NCBI GenBank assembly: GCA_900546295.1
Contig: URCK01000027.1
Span: 1-20,578 of the forward strand
Direction of reading: 5' to 3'
DNA: 20,578 nt
Origin: an uncultured Eubacteriales bacterium
Lineage (GTDB): Bacteria; Bacillota; Clostridia; Oscillospirales; Oscillospiraceae
Each line of letters begins with the position of its first letter. Within the stretch, counting starts at the first letter, position 1. The translations under genes were made by a program, and so were the position numbers. The notes under the pieces were generated by a model, which was not told where the DNA came from, did no database searches, and worked only from the letters and a program-made list of their open reading frames with translations. This document shows positions 14,000 to 20,578 of the stretch, piece after piece.

Positions 14000-14680
14000 A
14001 TGGCACGCAATATTCTCGTCGTAGAGGACGACAACAATATCTCCAATCTCATTAAAATGTATCTCGACAAGGAGGGCTTCGAGGTTCGCATCGCCGCCGA
14101 CGGCGGCAAGGCGGTCGAGGAATTCAAGGCGCAGGAGCCCGACCTTGTACTGCTCGACGTGATGCTCCCCGTGCTCGACGGCTGGGGCGTGTGCGCCAAG
14201 ATCCGCGAAACGTCCAAGTGCCCCATCATCATGCTCACCGCCAAGGGCGAGGTGAACGACCGCATCCACGGCCTCGAGATGGGCGCGGACGACTATGTCG
14301 TCAAGCCCTTCGAGATGAAGGAGCTGCTCGCGCGCATCAACGCGGTGCTGCGCCGCAGCGAGATCCCCGAGGACACGCACAAGCGTCTCACCTTTGATAA
14401 GCTTGTGATCGACCTTGACTCCTACGAGCTCATCGTCGACGGCAAGAAGATCGACACGCCGCCCAAGGAGCTGGAGCTGCTCTACCACCTCGCCGCAACG
14501 CCGAACCGCGTCTATACGCGCAACCAGCTGCTCGACGAGGTGTGGGGCTTCGACTATTTCGGCGACTCGCGCACGGTGGACGTGCACGTCAAGCGCCTGC
14601 GCGAAAAGGTAGAAAATGTCAGCGATCAGTGGGCGCTCAAGACCGTCTGGGGCGTCGGCTACAAGTTTGAAGTGAAGTAA
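14000..14680 (+). CDS. OmpR/PhoB-family response regulator
   Basis: A 226-residue cytoplasmic response regulator. Start ATG 14000 has AAAGGAGA six bases upstream; the frame extends to 13979 but without a ribosome site. The receiver domain (1-~118) has the acidic pair Asp10-Asp11, phosphoacceptor Asp53 in LLDVMLP, Thr80 in MLTA and Lys102 in VVKPF, all intact. The C-terminal winged helix (~130-226) has the OmpR features PPKELELLYHLA, the RNQLLDEVWGFDY loop, and RTVDVHVKRLREK ending in WGVGYKFE. It should bind DNA as a phosphorylated dimer. It is followed after five bases by a histidine kinase and then an HtrA protease, an arrangement suggesting control of envelope stress genes, as CssR does for htrA in B. 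subtilis; orthology to CssR or WalR is not claimed. Confidence 0.93.
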   Translation: MARNILVVEDDNNISNLIKMYLDKEGFEVRIAADGGKAVEEFKAQEPDLVLLDVMLPVLDGWGVCAKIRETSKCPIIMLTAKGEVNDRIHGLEMGADDYVVKPFEMKELLARINAVLRRSEIPEDTHKRLTFDKLVIDLDSYELIVDGKKIDTPPKELELLYHLAATPNRVYTRNQLLDEVWGFDYFGDSRTVDVHVKRLREKVENVSDQWALKTVWGVGYKFEVK

Positions 14681-14685
14681 AACCA

Positions 14686-16167
14686 ATGGCTGAAGAGAAA
14701 AAGGAAAAAAAGCAGAAAAGGCTCTGGTCGTACAAGCTCAAAAACCGCTGCCTCACGATCTACTGGCAGAACTTCATGCTCACGGCGAGCGTCGTCATGC
14801 TGACGCTCGCGCTGCTCGGCAGCGCCTTCTTCGCCCTGACGTATTCCTACGCCATCGACGAGCGCAGCGAGCAGATGCAGAGCAAGGCGACGGTCGTCTC
14901 GCACATGGTCTCGTCTTATATCGAGAGCGGCTCGCTCACAGGACTGCGTGAATTGGCGGATTTCGCCTCCAGCGTGACGGATTCGCAGTTTCTCATCTGC
15001 AACACCGACGGTGACCTTCTGCTCACGACCGACTCGAGTCTTGCAAACCGCGTGCTCAAGATGCCGCGTGATGTGACCGCCGGGGCGATGAGCGGCGAGG
15101 AATACACCGCGCGCACAACGCTCGGCGGCATCTATCCGGACACGCATTTTGTCGTCGGCGTCCCGATCGAATCTAGTGGTGCGACCGTCGGCTTCGTGCT
15201 GGCCGTGACCGGCGCGCGGGCGCTGACAACGATGTGGCGCACGTTCATCGGTCTCTTCTTCATGACGGCGGTGACGGTGCTGCTGCTCTCGTTCGTCGTG
15301 AGCGCATGGGTCAGTATGCGCCAGTCTCGTCCCATTCACGAGATGGCCGAGGCGACGCGCCGCTTTGCCGAGGGGAACTTCGACGTGCGCATGCACAACT
15401 ATGAGGGCGTGACGGAGATCACGGAGCTGGCTGAGGCCTTCAACAGCATGGCCGACTCCTTGCAGGAAACGGAGCGGCAGCGCCGTGAGTTCATCGCCAA
15501 CGTCTCCCACGAGCTCAAGACGCCGATGACAACCATCGCCGGCTACACCGACGGCATTCTTGACGGCACCATCCCGCCCGCGCAGGAAAAGGAATACCTG
15601 CGCATCATCTCGGACGAGGCGCGGCGGCTCTCCCGCCTTGTGCGCCGGATGCTTGAGGTCTCACAGCTCCAGTCGCGCGACCTCACCCGCACGAAGGCGC
15701 CCTTCGACGTGTGCGAGAGCATGCGCCGCGTGCTCATCTCGATGGAAAAGAAGATCACCGACCGCGGGCTTGATGTGGACGCCGACATTCCCGACGGCAG
15801 CATCATGGTCCTCGGTGACAACGACCTCATCACACAGGTCATCTACAACCTGCTGGAAAACGCGACGAAGTTCGCCCGCGAAGGCTCGGCGCTCTACCTC
15901 GGTGTCACCACGTCCAACGGTAAGGCCCTCGTCTCCGTGCGCAACGAGGGCGACACCATCCCCGCAGAAGAGATCCCGCTGCTTTTTGAGCGCTTCCACA
16001 AGAGCGACAAGTCCCGCTCGGAGGATAAAGATGGCGTAGGTCTCGGCCTTTATGTGGTCAAGACCATCCTTGAGCAGCACAAGGAGCACATCGCGGTGAC
16101 CAGCGAGAACGGGCTGACGACCTTCACCTTCACCATCACGCTCTCAGGCGGTCTTGCCCCGCAGTAA
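14686..16167 (+). CDS. Sensor histidine kinase (HAMP, HisKA, HATPase)
   Basis: A 493-residue membrane kinase. Transmembrane helix 1 is about residues 30-52 and helix 2 about 184-210; the ~130 residues between them form the external sensor, with no recognised ligand motif. A HAMP linker follows (RPIHEMAEATRRFAEGNF), then the dimerisation/phosphorylation helix with His275 in FIANVSHELKTP, the N box NLLENATKFA and the G box DGVGLGLYVVK. All catalytic motifs are intact. It should phosphorylate the response regulator encoded just upstream; the two genes are five bases apart. The ribosome site is weak (GAAG within the end of the upstream gene), suggesting translational coupling. The HtrA gene downstream implies that misfolded or damaged envelope protein could be the signal. 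Confidence 0.93.
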   Translation: MAEEKKEKKQKRLWSYKLKNRCLTIYWQNFMLTASVVMLTLALLGSAFFALTYSYAIDERSEQMQSKATVVSHMVSSYIESGSLTGLRELADFASSVTDSQFLICNTDGDLLLTTDSSLANRVLKMPRDVTAGAMSGEEYTARTTLGGIYPDTHFVVGVPIESSGATVGFVLAVTGARALTTMWRTFIGLFFMTAVTVLLLSFVVSAWVSMRQSRPIHEMAEATRRFAEGNFDVRMHNYEGVTEITELAEAFNSMADSLQETERQRREFIANVSHELKTPMTTIAGYTDGILDGTIPPAQEKEYLRIISDEARRLSRLVRRMLEVSQLQSRDLTRTKAPFDVCESMRRVLISMEKKITDRGLDVDADIPDGSIMVLGDNDLITQVIYNLLENATKFAREGSALYLGVTTSNGKALVSVRNEGDTIPAEEIPLLFERFHKSDKSRSEDKDGVGLGLYVVKTILEQHKEHIAVTSENGLTTFTFTITLSGGLAPQ

Positions 16168-16192
16168 CGTCCCCCCACAGGAGAACACCACC

Positions 16193-17485
16193 ATGGATCA
16201 TCCCATCGAACACAACGGGCCTTGCATCGAGCCGCAGGAGGTCGTGCTGCGCTATGAAGCGCATGCCGCGCCCATCGTGGAGCGCTATGTACAGCCAACG
16301 CCCCTCCCCGGAAGAAAGGAAAAAAACGCCGCGCCTACGCCGCGCCGCCGGAAGGGGCTGAAGCTCTTTCTTCTCTGTATGCTCGGCCTCATCATGCTCA
16401 GCGGCACGATCAGCGTGCTGTGGTTCAGCGGCGTCTTCGACAGCCAGACCTCCTATGAGGACGACCGCTTCGAGCATCACAGTGAGCGGCGCTATTATGA
16501 CAGCGGCGAACACGGTGAAACGACCATCAAGCGCCTGCCCAACACCGACAAGGTAAAGCTCCGCTATAGTGAGACGCACGGCAAAGCGCTGACCATCCAG
16601 GAGATCTATCAGAAGGTCAACCCCTCCACCGTCACGGTGCTCACCGGCATGAACGACGGCAGCGGCATGGTCGGCACGGGCGTCATCTTCACGTCTGACG
16701 GCTATATCCTGACGAACGCCCACGTCATCGCGGGCGGCTCAGAGTGCTATGTCGTGCTCGACACGGGCGAGAATTACCGCGCGTGGCTGCTGGGGCTCGA
16801 CGAGGAAAAGGATCTCGCCGTCATCAAGATCAACGCCAAGGATCTTCCCGCCGCGGAGTTCGGCGATTCCGACGCGCTGACCGTCGGCGACCCCGTATAT
16901 GCCATCGGCAACCCACTCGGCGTGGAGCTGCGCGGCACGCTGACCGACGGCATCGTTTCGGCCATCAACCGCGATGTAGCGGTCGACGGCGTGACGATGA
17001 CGCTCATTCAGACGAATGCCGCGCTCAACAACGGCAACTCCGGCGGCCCGCTCATCAATGCCTACGGTCAGGTCGTCGGCATCAACACGATGAAGATGGG
17101 CTCTTCCTCTGCCACGAGCGTCGAGGGCCTCGGCTTTGCCATCCCCATCTCCTCAACAGCCTACATGATCAACGACCTCATCGCCCACGGCGAGGTGCGC
17201 GGCGAGGTGGTGATCGGTATCTCGGTACAGGTCGCGCCCGTCATTTTAGAAAGCGGCGAGACCGCGCTGCGCGTGATGGATGTTACACCCGGCGGGCCCG
17301 GCGACGAGGCCGGCATCCGGAAGGATGACCTGCTGATCACAGCTGACGGCGAGGCCCTGACCAAATCTACTGATCTGCTGCGCGTCCGCCGCCGCCATGA
17401 AGCGGGCGAAGCGCTCACGCTTACCTACGAGCGGAACGGTAAGCGCTATACCGTCGACGTCATCCTGCGTGAGAGTACGTCGTAA
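16193..17485 (+). CDS. HtrA/DegP-type trypsin-like serine protease with PDZ domain
   Basis: A 430-residue membrane-anchored S1C protease. Start ATG 16193 has AGGAG (16179-16183) nine bases upstream; 13 more codons are open upstream but begin inside the kinase gene. About 55 cytoplasmic residues precede a single helix (about 57-78, LFLLCMLGLIMLSG and onward). The protease domain has all three catalytic residues: His177 in LTNAHV, Asp207 in EKDLAVIKI and Ser283 in NNGNSGGPL. One PDZ domain occupies about 340-428 (DVTPGGPGDEAGIRKDDLL and the following strand). The family degrades or refolds damaged exported proteins outside the membrane. Being third after a response regulator and kinase, it is likely both a target and an output of that system, as with CssRS-HtrA in Bacillus. 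Confidence 0.94.
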   Translation: MDHPIEHNGPCIEPQEVVLRYEAHAAPIVERYVQPTPLPGRKEKNAAPTPRRRKGLKLFLLCMLGLIMLSGTISVLWFSGVFDSQTSYEDDRFEHHSERRYYDSGEHGETTIKRLPNTDKVKLRYSETHGKALTIQEIYQKVNPSTVTVLTGMNDGSGMVGTGVIFTSDGYILTNAHVIAGGSECYVVLDTGENYRAWLLGLDEEKDLAVIKINAKDLPAAEFGDSDALTVGDPVYAIGNPLGVELRGTLTDGIVSAINRDVAVDGVTMTLIQTNAALNNGNSGGPLINAYGQVVGINTMKMGSSSATSVEGLGFAIPISSTAYMINDLIAHGEVRGEVVIGISVQVAPVILESGETALRVMDVTPGGPGDEAGIRKDDLLITADGEALTKSTDLLRVRRRHEAGEALTLTYERNGKRYTVDVILRESTS

Positions 17486-17504
17486 GTCTTGCAAAGGAGC
17501 TGCC

Positions 17505-17621
17505 ATGAAAAAGAAACAGGGCTATGCACTCGGTTCGCTGCTGCTCGGCGCCGCCTCCTGGCTGTGCCTGCTCGGCCTGCGCCACATCGAGCGCCGCATG
17601 AAAAAGAAAGAACAGAAATAA
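17505..17621 (+). CDS. Small single-helix membrane protein (38 aa)
   Basis: ATG 17505 is five bases after AAAGGAG (17493-17499), a strong ribosome site. The 38-residue product has a basic start (MKKKQ), one Gly/Leu-rich transmembrane helix (ALGSLLLGAASWLCLLGL) and a strongly basic end (HIERRMKKKEQK). It lies 19 bases after the protease gene and directly before the operon terminator. Its position suggests a regulator or partner of HtrA or of the kinase, but no family is recognised. The ribosome site, membrane helix and terminator placement make it likely real. Confidence 0.65.
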   Translation: MKKKQGYALGSLLLGAASWLCLLGLRHIERRMKKKEQK

Positions 17622-17623
17622 AG

Positions 17624-17662
17624 AAACGCCTCGCAGGTCAAACTTCCTGCGAGGCGTTTTTT
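17624..17662. terminator. Bidirectional terminator shared by the htrA operon and spo0A
   Basis: A perfect 14-bp stem (17624-17637 with 17646-17659), 8-base loop, and T6 at 17657-17662 on the plus strand; the A-rich left side gives T residues on the minus strand. It separates convergent operons. Confidence 0.92.
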
Positions 17663-17683
17663 GTCTCTCCCTCCGGTCTGCCT

Positions 17684-18442
17684 TCACGCTTTCCGGATCT
17701 TACGTTGTAAACGGATGCGGTCAGCGATCATGGCGATGAACTCGCTGTTGGTCGGCTTGCCCTTTGTCGAATTGACGGTGTAGCCAAAGTAATGCTGGAG
17801 CGTTTCAAGATCGCCGCGATCCCACGCCACCTCGATCGCATGGCGCACGGCGCGCTCCACGCGCGAGGGCGTGGTGCTGTAGCGGCGCGCAACCTCGGGA
17901 TAGAGCACCTTCGTCACGGCGTTGATCACGTCCATGTCCTGAACGGCGATAACGATGGCCTCGCGCACATACTGATACCCCTTGATGTGTGCCGGCACGC
18001 CGACCTCGTGGATCACAGCCGTCACCTCGCGTTCGAGCGACTGGAACTCATCCTCCGCGCGCTCGCTGCCGTCCTCTGCGGCCTGCCGCAGGCGCTCGAG
18101 CAGCGAGTTCATCTCGCAGGGCTTGGGCATGAAAAAAGCAACGCCCTTGTCCATTGCCTGCGCAACGACCTGGTCGCGGTAGAGCGCCGACACAATGACC
18201 GTCTTCGGTTCCAGTTTTGCTTTCTCGGCCTGTTCCAGAAGGCCGAATCCGTCCAGCCCCGGCAGCAGCAGATCCATGACGAGCAATCTGGGTTTATATT
18301 CATTCAGCAATGAATATGCTGCCGGTCCATCCGGCGCGCTCCCCACGACTTCGAACTCCCCCGTAGCTTCCAGCGCCTGCTCCAGCGCCGTGCGAAACTC
18401 CTCGTTCGCGTCCGCTACCACGACTGCGATCTTGTTTTCCAT
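17684..18442 (-). CDS. spo0A: Sporulation master response regulator Spo0A
   Basis: A 252-residue transcription factor that starts sporulation when phosphorylated. Start ATG 18442 is used because MENKIAVVVAD aligns with Spo0A N-termini and AAGGA lies ten bases upstream. The receiver domain (1-~118) has phosphoacceptor Asp57 in VMDLLLPGLDG, Ser85 and Lys107 in MPKP. The usual acidic pair (DD in VADDN) reads VADAN here, so the second acidic residue is Ala12. The C-terminal DNA-binding domain (~135-252) is very typical: HEVGVPAHIKGYQYVREAI, the recognition region TPSRVERAVRHAIEVAW, and GKPTNSEFIAMIADRI. Phosphorelay partners are not in the window. It follows spoIVB on the same strand, the usual order in Firmicutes. 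Confidence 0.96.
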   Translation of the reverse strand: MENKIAVVVADANEEFRTALEQALEATGEFEVVGSAPDGPAAYSLLNEYKPRLLVMDLLLPGLDGFGLLEQAEKAKLEPKTVIVSALYRDQVVAQAMDKGVAFFMPKPCEMNSLLERLRQAAEDGSERAEDEFQSLEREVTAVIHEVGVPAHIKGYQYVREAIVIAVQDMDVINAVTKVLYPEVARRYSTTPSRVERAVRHAIEVAWDRGDLETLQHYFGYTVNSTKGKPTNSEFIAMIADRIRLQRKIRKA

Positions 18443-18514
18443 GTCATTCCCGTCCTTTTTCACAAATTTTCCATCACTACAGCAGTACAGCAAAATATGA
18501 CGTCTTCGTTCTGC

Positions 18515-18534
18515 TATGGTAATAAGCTACCATA
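18515..18534. repeat. Inverted repeat in the spo0A leader region
   Basis: TATGGTA (18515-18521) and TACCATA (18528-18534) form a perfect 7-bp dyad with a 6-base centre, about 75 bases upstream of the spo0A start. It may be an operator or a short RNA hairpin. Confidence 0.4.
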
Positions 18535-18560
18535 TTCGGACATCATTTTCAAGGGAACTT

Positions 18561-18626
18561 TGTCAAAAGGTAACAGGAAAATTGGCCTTTCTCGGTATTA
18601 TTTGGTCATTTTTACGCATTTCGACG
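18561..18626 (-). promoter_or_regulatory. Candidate Spo0A-box regulatory region upstream of spo0A
   Basis: Two sequences differ by one base from the 0A box TGTCGAA: TGTCAAA on the plus strand (18561-18567) and CGTCGAA on the minus strand (18620-18626). On the minus strand, TAATAC (18595-18600) could be a -10 with the second box near the -35 position (19 bases apart), and TTGACA (18561-18566) is a perfect -35 sequence lacking a good -10. Autoregulation by Spo0A is known in Bacillus, but these matches are short and could be chance. Confidence 0.35.
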
Positions 18627-18648
18627 TCTTTTTGATTTTTTCTTTACG

Positions 18649-19674
18649 CTACGTCTCATAGGAAAGGCCCGCCGCGTCAAGCATATTTTCGATAAAAATA
18701 CCATATCCTCTGCTTGGATCATCCAAAAGGACATGTGTCACGGCGCCAACAAGCCGCCCATTCTGCACGATGGCGCTGCCGCTCATCCCCTGCACCACGC
18801 CGCCGGTCTGCGCGAGCAGCTCTTCATCCGTCACGCGCAGCAGGAGGTTTCGCGCCGTGTCTGAGGCGGGATAAACCTTCTCGATCTCGATGGTATATTC
18901 TTTTGTCTCATTTCCGCTTACCGCTGCAAGGATCGTCGCCTGCCCCGGCCTGATCTCGTCCTTTTTTGCGATAGGATAACTCTTCCCGCCAAGCGTCTCC
19001 GCATCCTGCGGCGAAAGCCTGCCGAAAATGCCGCAGTCGGTGTTGGCGTAAAGCGTGCCGCAGTCGCGCGTGAAGTCAAACTCGCCCTTGAGTTCGCCCG
19101 GCGCGCCGCGCTCGCCCTTCTTCACCGTCTTAACGGAGGCATTCATGATGCTGCCGTGGTCGAGCGGCAGGAGCTTTCCGGTGTCCACGTCTGTCACGCC
19201 GTGGCCCAGCGCGCCGAAGGCGCCGCTTTTAGGGTCGTAGAAGGTCATCGTGCCGATGCCCGCCATGCTGTCGCGCACCCATGCGCCGAGGCGGTATTCC
19301 CCGCCTACATCCCGCTGTGGCGAGGCCTCGAGCGTCAGTGTGCGGCTGCCGCGCTTTACGGTCAGGGCAGCGTCGCTTCCGCCGCCTGCGTTCAGGCAGG
19401 CGCGCAGTGCCTCGATGCTGTCAAGCGCCGTGCCGTCCAGCGCGGTGATGATATCGCCCTTTTTGAGTCCGCAGTCCTTCGCCGGGCTTTCCCCGTCGGA
19501 GAATCCGATGACGAGCACCCCGTCGGAAAAGAGCTTCACGCCGATGGGCTGTCCTACGGCAAGAAGCTCATGCACCGGCTCCGCCGCGGCCCGCGCGCTC
19601 GGGCAGGCGAGCATTGCCGCAGCAAAAAATCCCAGCAGCAGCGCCGCCCTTTTTGTGCGATGCGTTCCATTCAT
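18649..19674 (-). CDS. spoIVB: SpoIVB peptidase (sporulation signalling serine protease)
   Basis: A 341-residue exported protease. Start ATG 19674 is preceded by GGGGTGAG; the frame stays open for 34 more, very basic, codons to 19776, but that start has a poor ribosome site. Residues ~9-29 are a signal/anchor helix. A PDZ domain covers about 40-115 (SDGESPAKDCGLKKGDIITALDG, part). The peptidase domain has His158 in ALGHGVTD and Ser298 in VQGMSGS, followed by the signature GAVTHVLLDDPSRGYGIFIENML. In Bacillus, SpoIVB is made in the forespore and cleaves SpoIVFA to trigger pro-sigma-K processing. SGSA replaces the common SGSP after the serine. It is followed on the same strand by spo0A after 206 bases. 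Confidence 0.95.
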   Translation of the reverse strand: MNGTHRTKRAALLLGFFAAAMLACPSARAAAEPVHELLAVGQPIGVKLFSDGVLVIGFSDGESPAKDCGLKKGDIITALDGTALDSIEALRACLNAGGGSDAALTVKRGSRTLTLEASPQRDVGGEYRLGAWVRDSMAGIGTMTFYDPKSGAFGALGHGVTDVDTGKLLPLDHGSIMNASVKTVKKGERGAPGELKGEFDFTRDCGTLYANTDCGIFGRLSPQDAETLGGKSYPIAKKDEIRPGQATILAAVSGNETKEYTIEIEKVYPASDTARNLLLRVTDEELLAQTGGVVQGMSGSAIVQNGRLVGAVTHVLLDDPSRGYGIFIENMLDAAGLSYET

Positions 19675-19696
19675 TCTCTCACCCCTTTTGTTTTTC

Positions 19697-19741
19697 AAAG
19701 CGCCGCCGCGCCGGTCGGTCGAACGGCGCGGCAAACGCTTT
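19697..19741. repeat. Strong GC-rich hairpin in the spoIVB 5' leader
   Basis: A 9-bp GC-only stem (19705-19713 with 19724-19732) is extended across a small internal loop by six more pairs (19697-19702 with 19736-19741). It lies just upstream of the spoIVB ribosome site on the minus strand. In plus orientation it is followed by Ts (19739-19744) and resembles a terminator, but no plus-strand gene ends here. Confidence 0.6.
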
Positions 19742-19864
19742 TTTGCCGGTTTTTTCTTTTTCTCTCCCCGGCGCATTTACTTTCTGCGCTTCGGGCAAAA
19801 TTAAAAGGTGCAAAATTTTGATGCGCTGGCATCGTTTTTCTGGAAAACGTGCCGCACAGCGGAC

Positions 19865-19898
19865 AAAAAATTCCGCAGACCAAAGTCTGCGGAATTTT
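19865..19898 (-). terminator. ftsZ terminator
   Basis: A perfect 14-bp stem (19867-19880 with 19885-19898) with a 4-base loop. On the minus strand it is followed by a T6 run (complement of 19865-19870). It lies 12 bases beyond the ftsZ stop, so spoIVB downstream needs its own promoter. Confidence 0.88.
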
Positions 19899-19909
19899 AC
19901 CTGATTTTC

Positions 19910-20578
19910 TCAATGCTCGCGATTGAAAATTTTGAAAATGTCTTCAAAGGGATCGGGCTCATCCTCGTGCTTGGCTTCCTCCTCGGCCTTCTCCTTATCA
20001 TAGTCGAGAGGGGCAAGGCCGCCCTCGGGCGCAGTGCCGACAGACGCGGTCTTTTCCTTGTTGAAGTCGAGCGCGCCGGGCGCCTTGTCGAAGCCCGTGG
20101 CGATGACGGTAACGCGGATCTCATCGTCGAGCGTTTCGTCGAAGGTCGCGCCGAAGATGGTGAGCGCATCGGGATGCACGGCCTCCTGCACGAGGGACGC
20201 CGCCTGCTCGACCTCGTCGAGGCCGATGTCCATCGAACCGGTGACGTTGATGAGCACGCCGTGCGCGCCGTTGATGGACGTCTCCAGCAGCGGGGAGGAG
20301 ATCGCCATGCGCGCGGCCTCCTCGGCCTTGTTCTTGCCGGCGGCGCGGCCGACGCCCATGTGGGCAAGGCCCGCGTCCTTCATGATGGCGGTCACGTCGG
20401 CAAAGTCGAGGTTGATGAAGCCCGTGTCGCGGATGAGATCGGAAATGCTCTGCACCGCCTGACGCAGCACATCGTCTGCGATCTCGAAGGCGTTGGCAAA
20501 GGTGATCTTCTGGTCGGTCGCATGCTTGAGGCGCTCGTTCGGGATGATGACGAGCGAGTCGACCTTGGTCTTGAGCTC
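19910..20578 (-). CDS. ftsZ: Cell division protein FtsZ, 5' partial (C-terminal part)
   Basis: The frame runs off the right edge of the window; 222 C-terminal residues are visible. FtsZ is the tubulin-like GTPase that forms the division ring at mid-cell or, during sporulation, at the polar septum. Recognisable segments in order are VDSLVIIPNERL, the synergy-region helix ADDVLRQAVQSISDLI, GFINLDFADVTAIMKDAGLAHMG, the Ala-rich AARMAISSPLLE, and GAHGVLINVTG. After residue ~150 of the visible part comes an acidic linker ending in EDIFKIFNREH, which replaces the usual DIPxFLR-like tail for FtsA/SepF binding. The GTP-binding T4 loop (GGGTGTG) is upstream of the window and was not seen. Confidence 0.95.
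   Translation of the reverse strand, partial: ELKTKVDSLVIIPNERLKHATDQKITFANAFEIADDVLRQAVQSISDLIRDTGFINLDFADVTAIMKDAGLAHMGVGRAAGKNKAEEAARMAISSPLLETSINGAHGVLINVTGSMDIGLDEVEQAASLVQEAVHPDALTIFGATFDETLDDEIRVTVIATGFDKAPGALDFNKEKTASVGTAPEGGLAPLDYDKEKAEEEAKHEDEPDPFEDIFKIFNREH

Noticed and set aside
19697..19744. Reading the GC hairpin with its T-run as a plus-strand terminator
   Set aside because: No plus-strand gene ends nearby; the nearest genes on both sides are on the minus strand.
19675..19776. Basic 34-residue N-terminal extension of SpoIVB
   Set aside because: The ATG at 19776 has a poor ribosome site and the extension spans the GC hairpin; ATG 19674 directly precedes a normal signal sequence. 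Not fully excluded.
1..20578. CRISPR arrays, insertion sequences, prophage genes, tRNA or rRNA genes
   Set aside because: No regularly spaced direct repeats, transposase-like frames, terminal inverted repeats, integrase, or tRNA-like sequence were found by reading; all long frames are accounted for.

Overview
This window looks like the chromosome of a spore-forming, fairly GC-rich member of the Clostridia, most like the gut Oscillospiraceae (inferred from gene content and protein style, not from a search). Evidence for spore formation is direct: spoIID, spoIVB and spo0A are all present, and a close match to a sigma-E promoter precedes spoIID. No tRNA, rRNA, transposon, phage gene or CRISPR array was seen.

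Layout. 1-1161 is the C-terminal part of a MalT-like LuxR regulator, closed by a hairpin. 1247-6293 is a same-strand run: a DUF2442 protein, three acidic secreted lipoproteins, two paralogous DUF3137 membrane proteins that overlap by 32 bases, and a small two-helix membrane protein. 6362-8144 is a T-box-controlled unit: consensus promoter, T-box leader, its terminator, a second perfect terminator, a 29-codon mini-ORF and a stand-alone trpB. hppA, a membrane pyrophosphatase, is convergent with it on the minus strand (8186-10279). An AT-rich spacer with inverted repeats follows, then an 8-helix membrane protein on the minus strand, transcribed divergently from spoIID.

11616-17662 is on the plus strand: spoIID, a secreted protein with a catalytically dead polysaccharide-deacetylase-like domain, then an apparent envelope-stress operon (OmpR-type response regulator, histidine kinase, HtrA-type protease, 38-aa membrane peptide) ending at a shared terminator. 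The minus strand of the right end holds ftsZ (partial), spoIVB and spo0A, read in that order.

The genes fall into three themes: sporulation and cell division (spoIID, spoIVB, spo0A, ftsZ), envelope quality control and membrane energetics (two-component system plus HtrA, hppA), and an uncharacterised lipoprotein/DUF3137 surface cluster. The most unusual points are the tandem terminators behind the T-box, with a possible base-pairing relay between them; the deacetylase-like protein lacking its metal and catalytic motifs; a Spo0A receiver lacking one residue of the usual acidic pair; and the lipoprotein/DUF3137 cluster. Several starts were moved from the longest ORF to GTG or TTG codons with good Shine-Dalgarno sequences.
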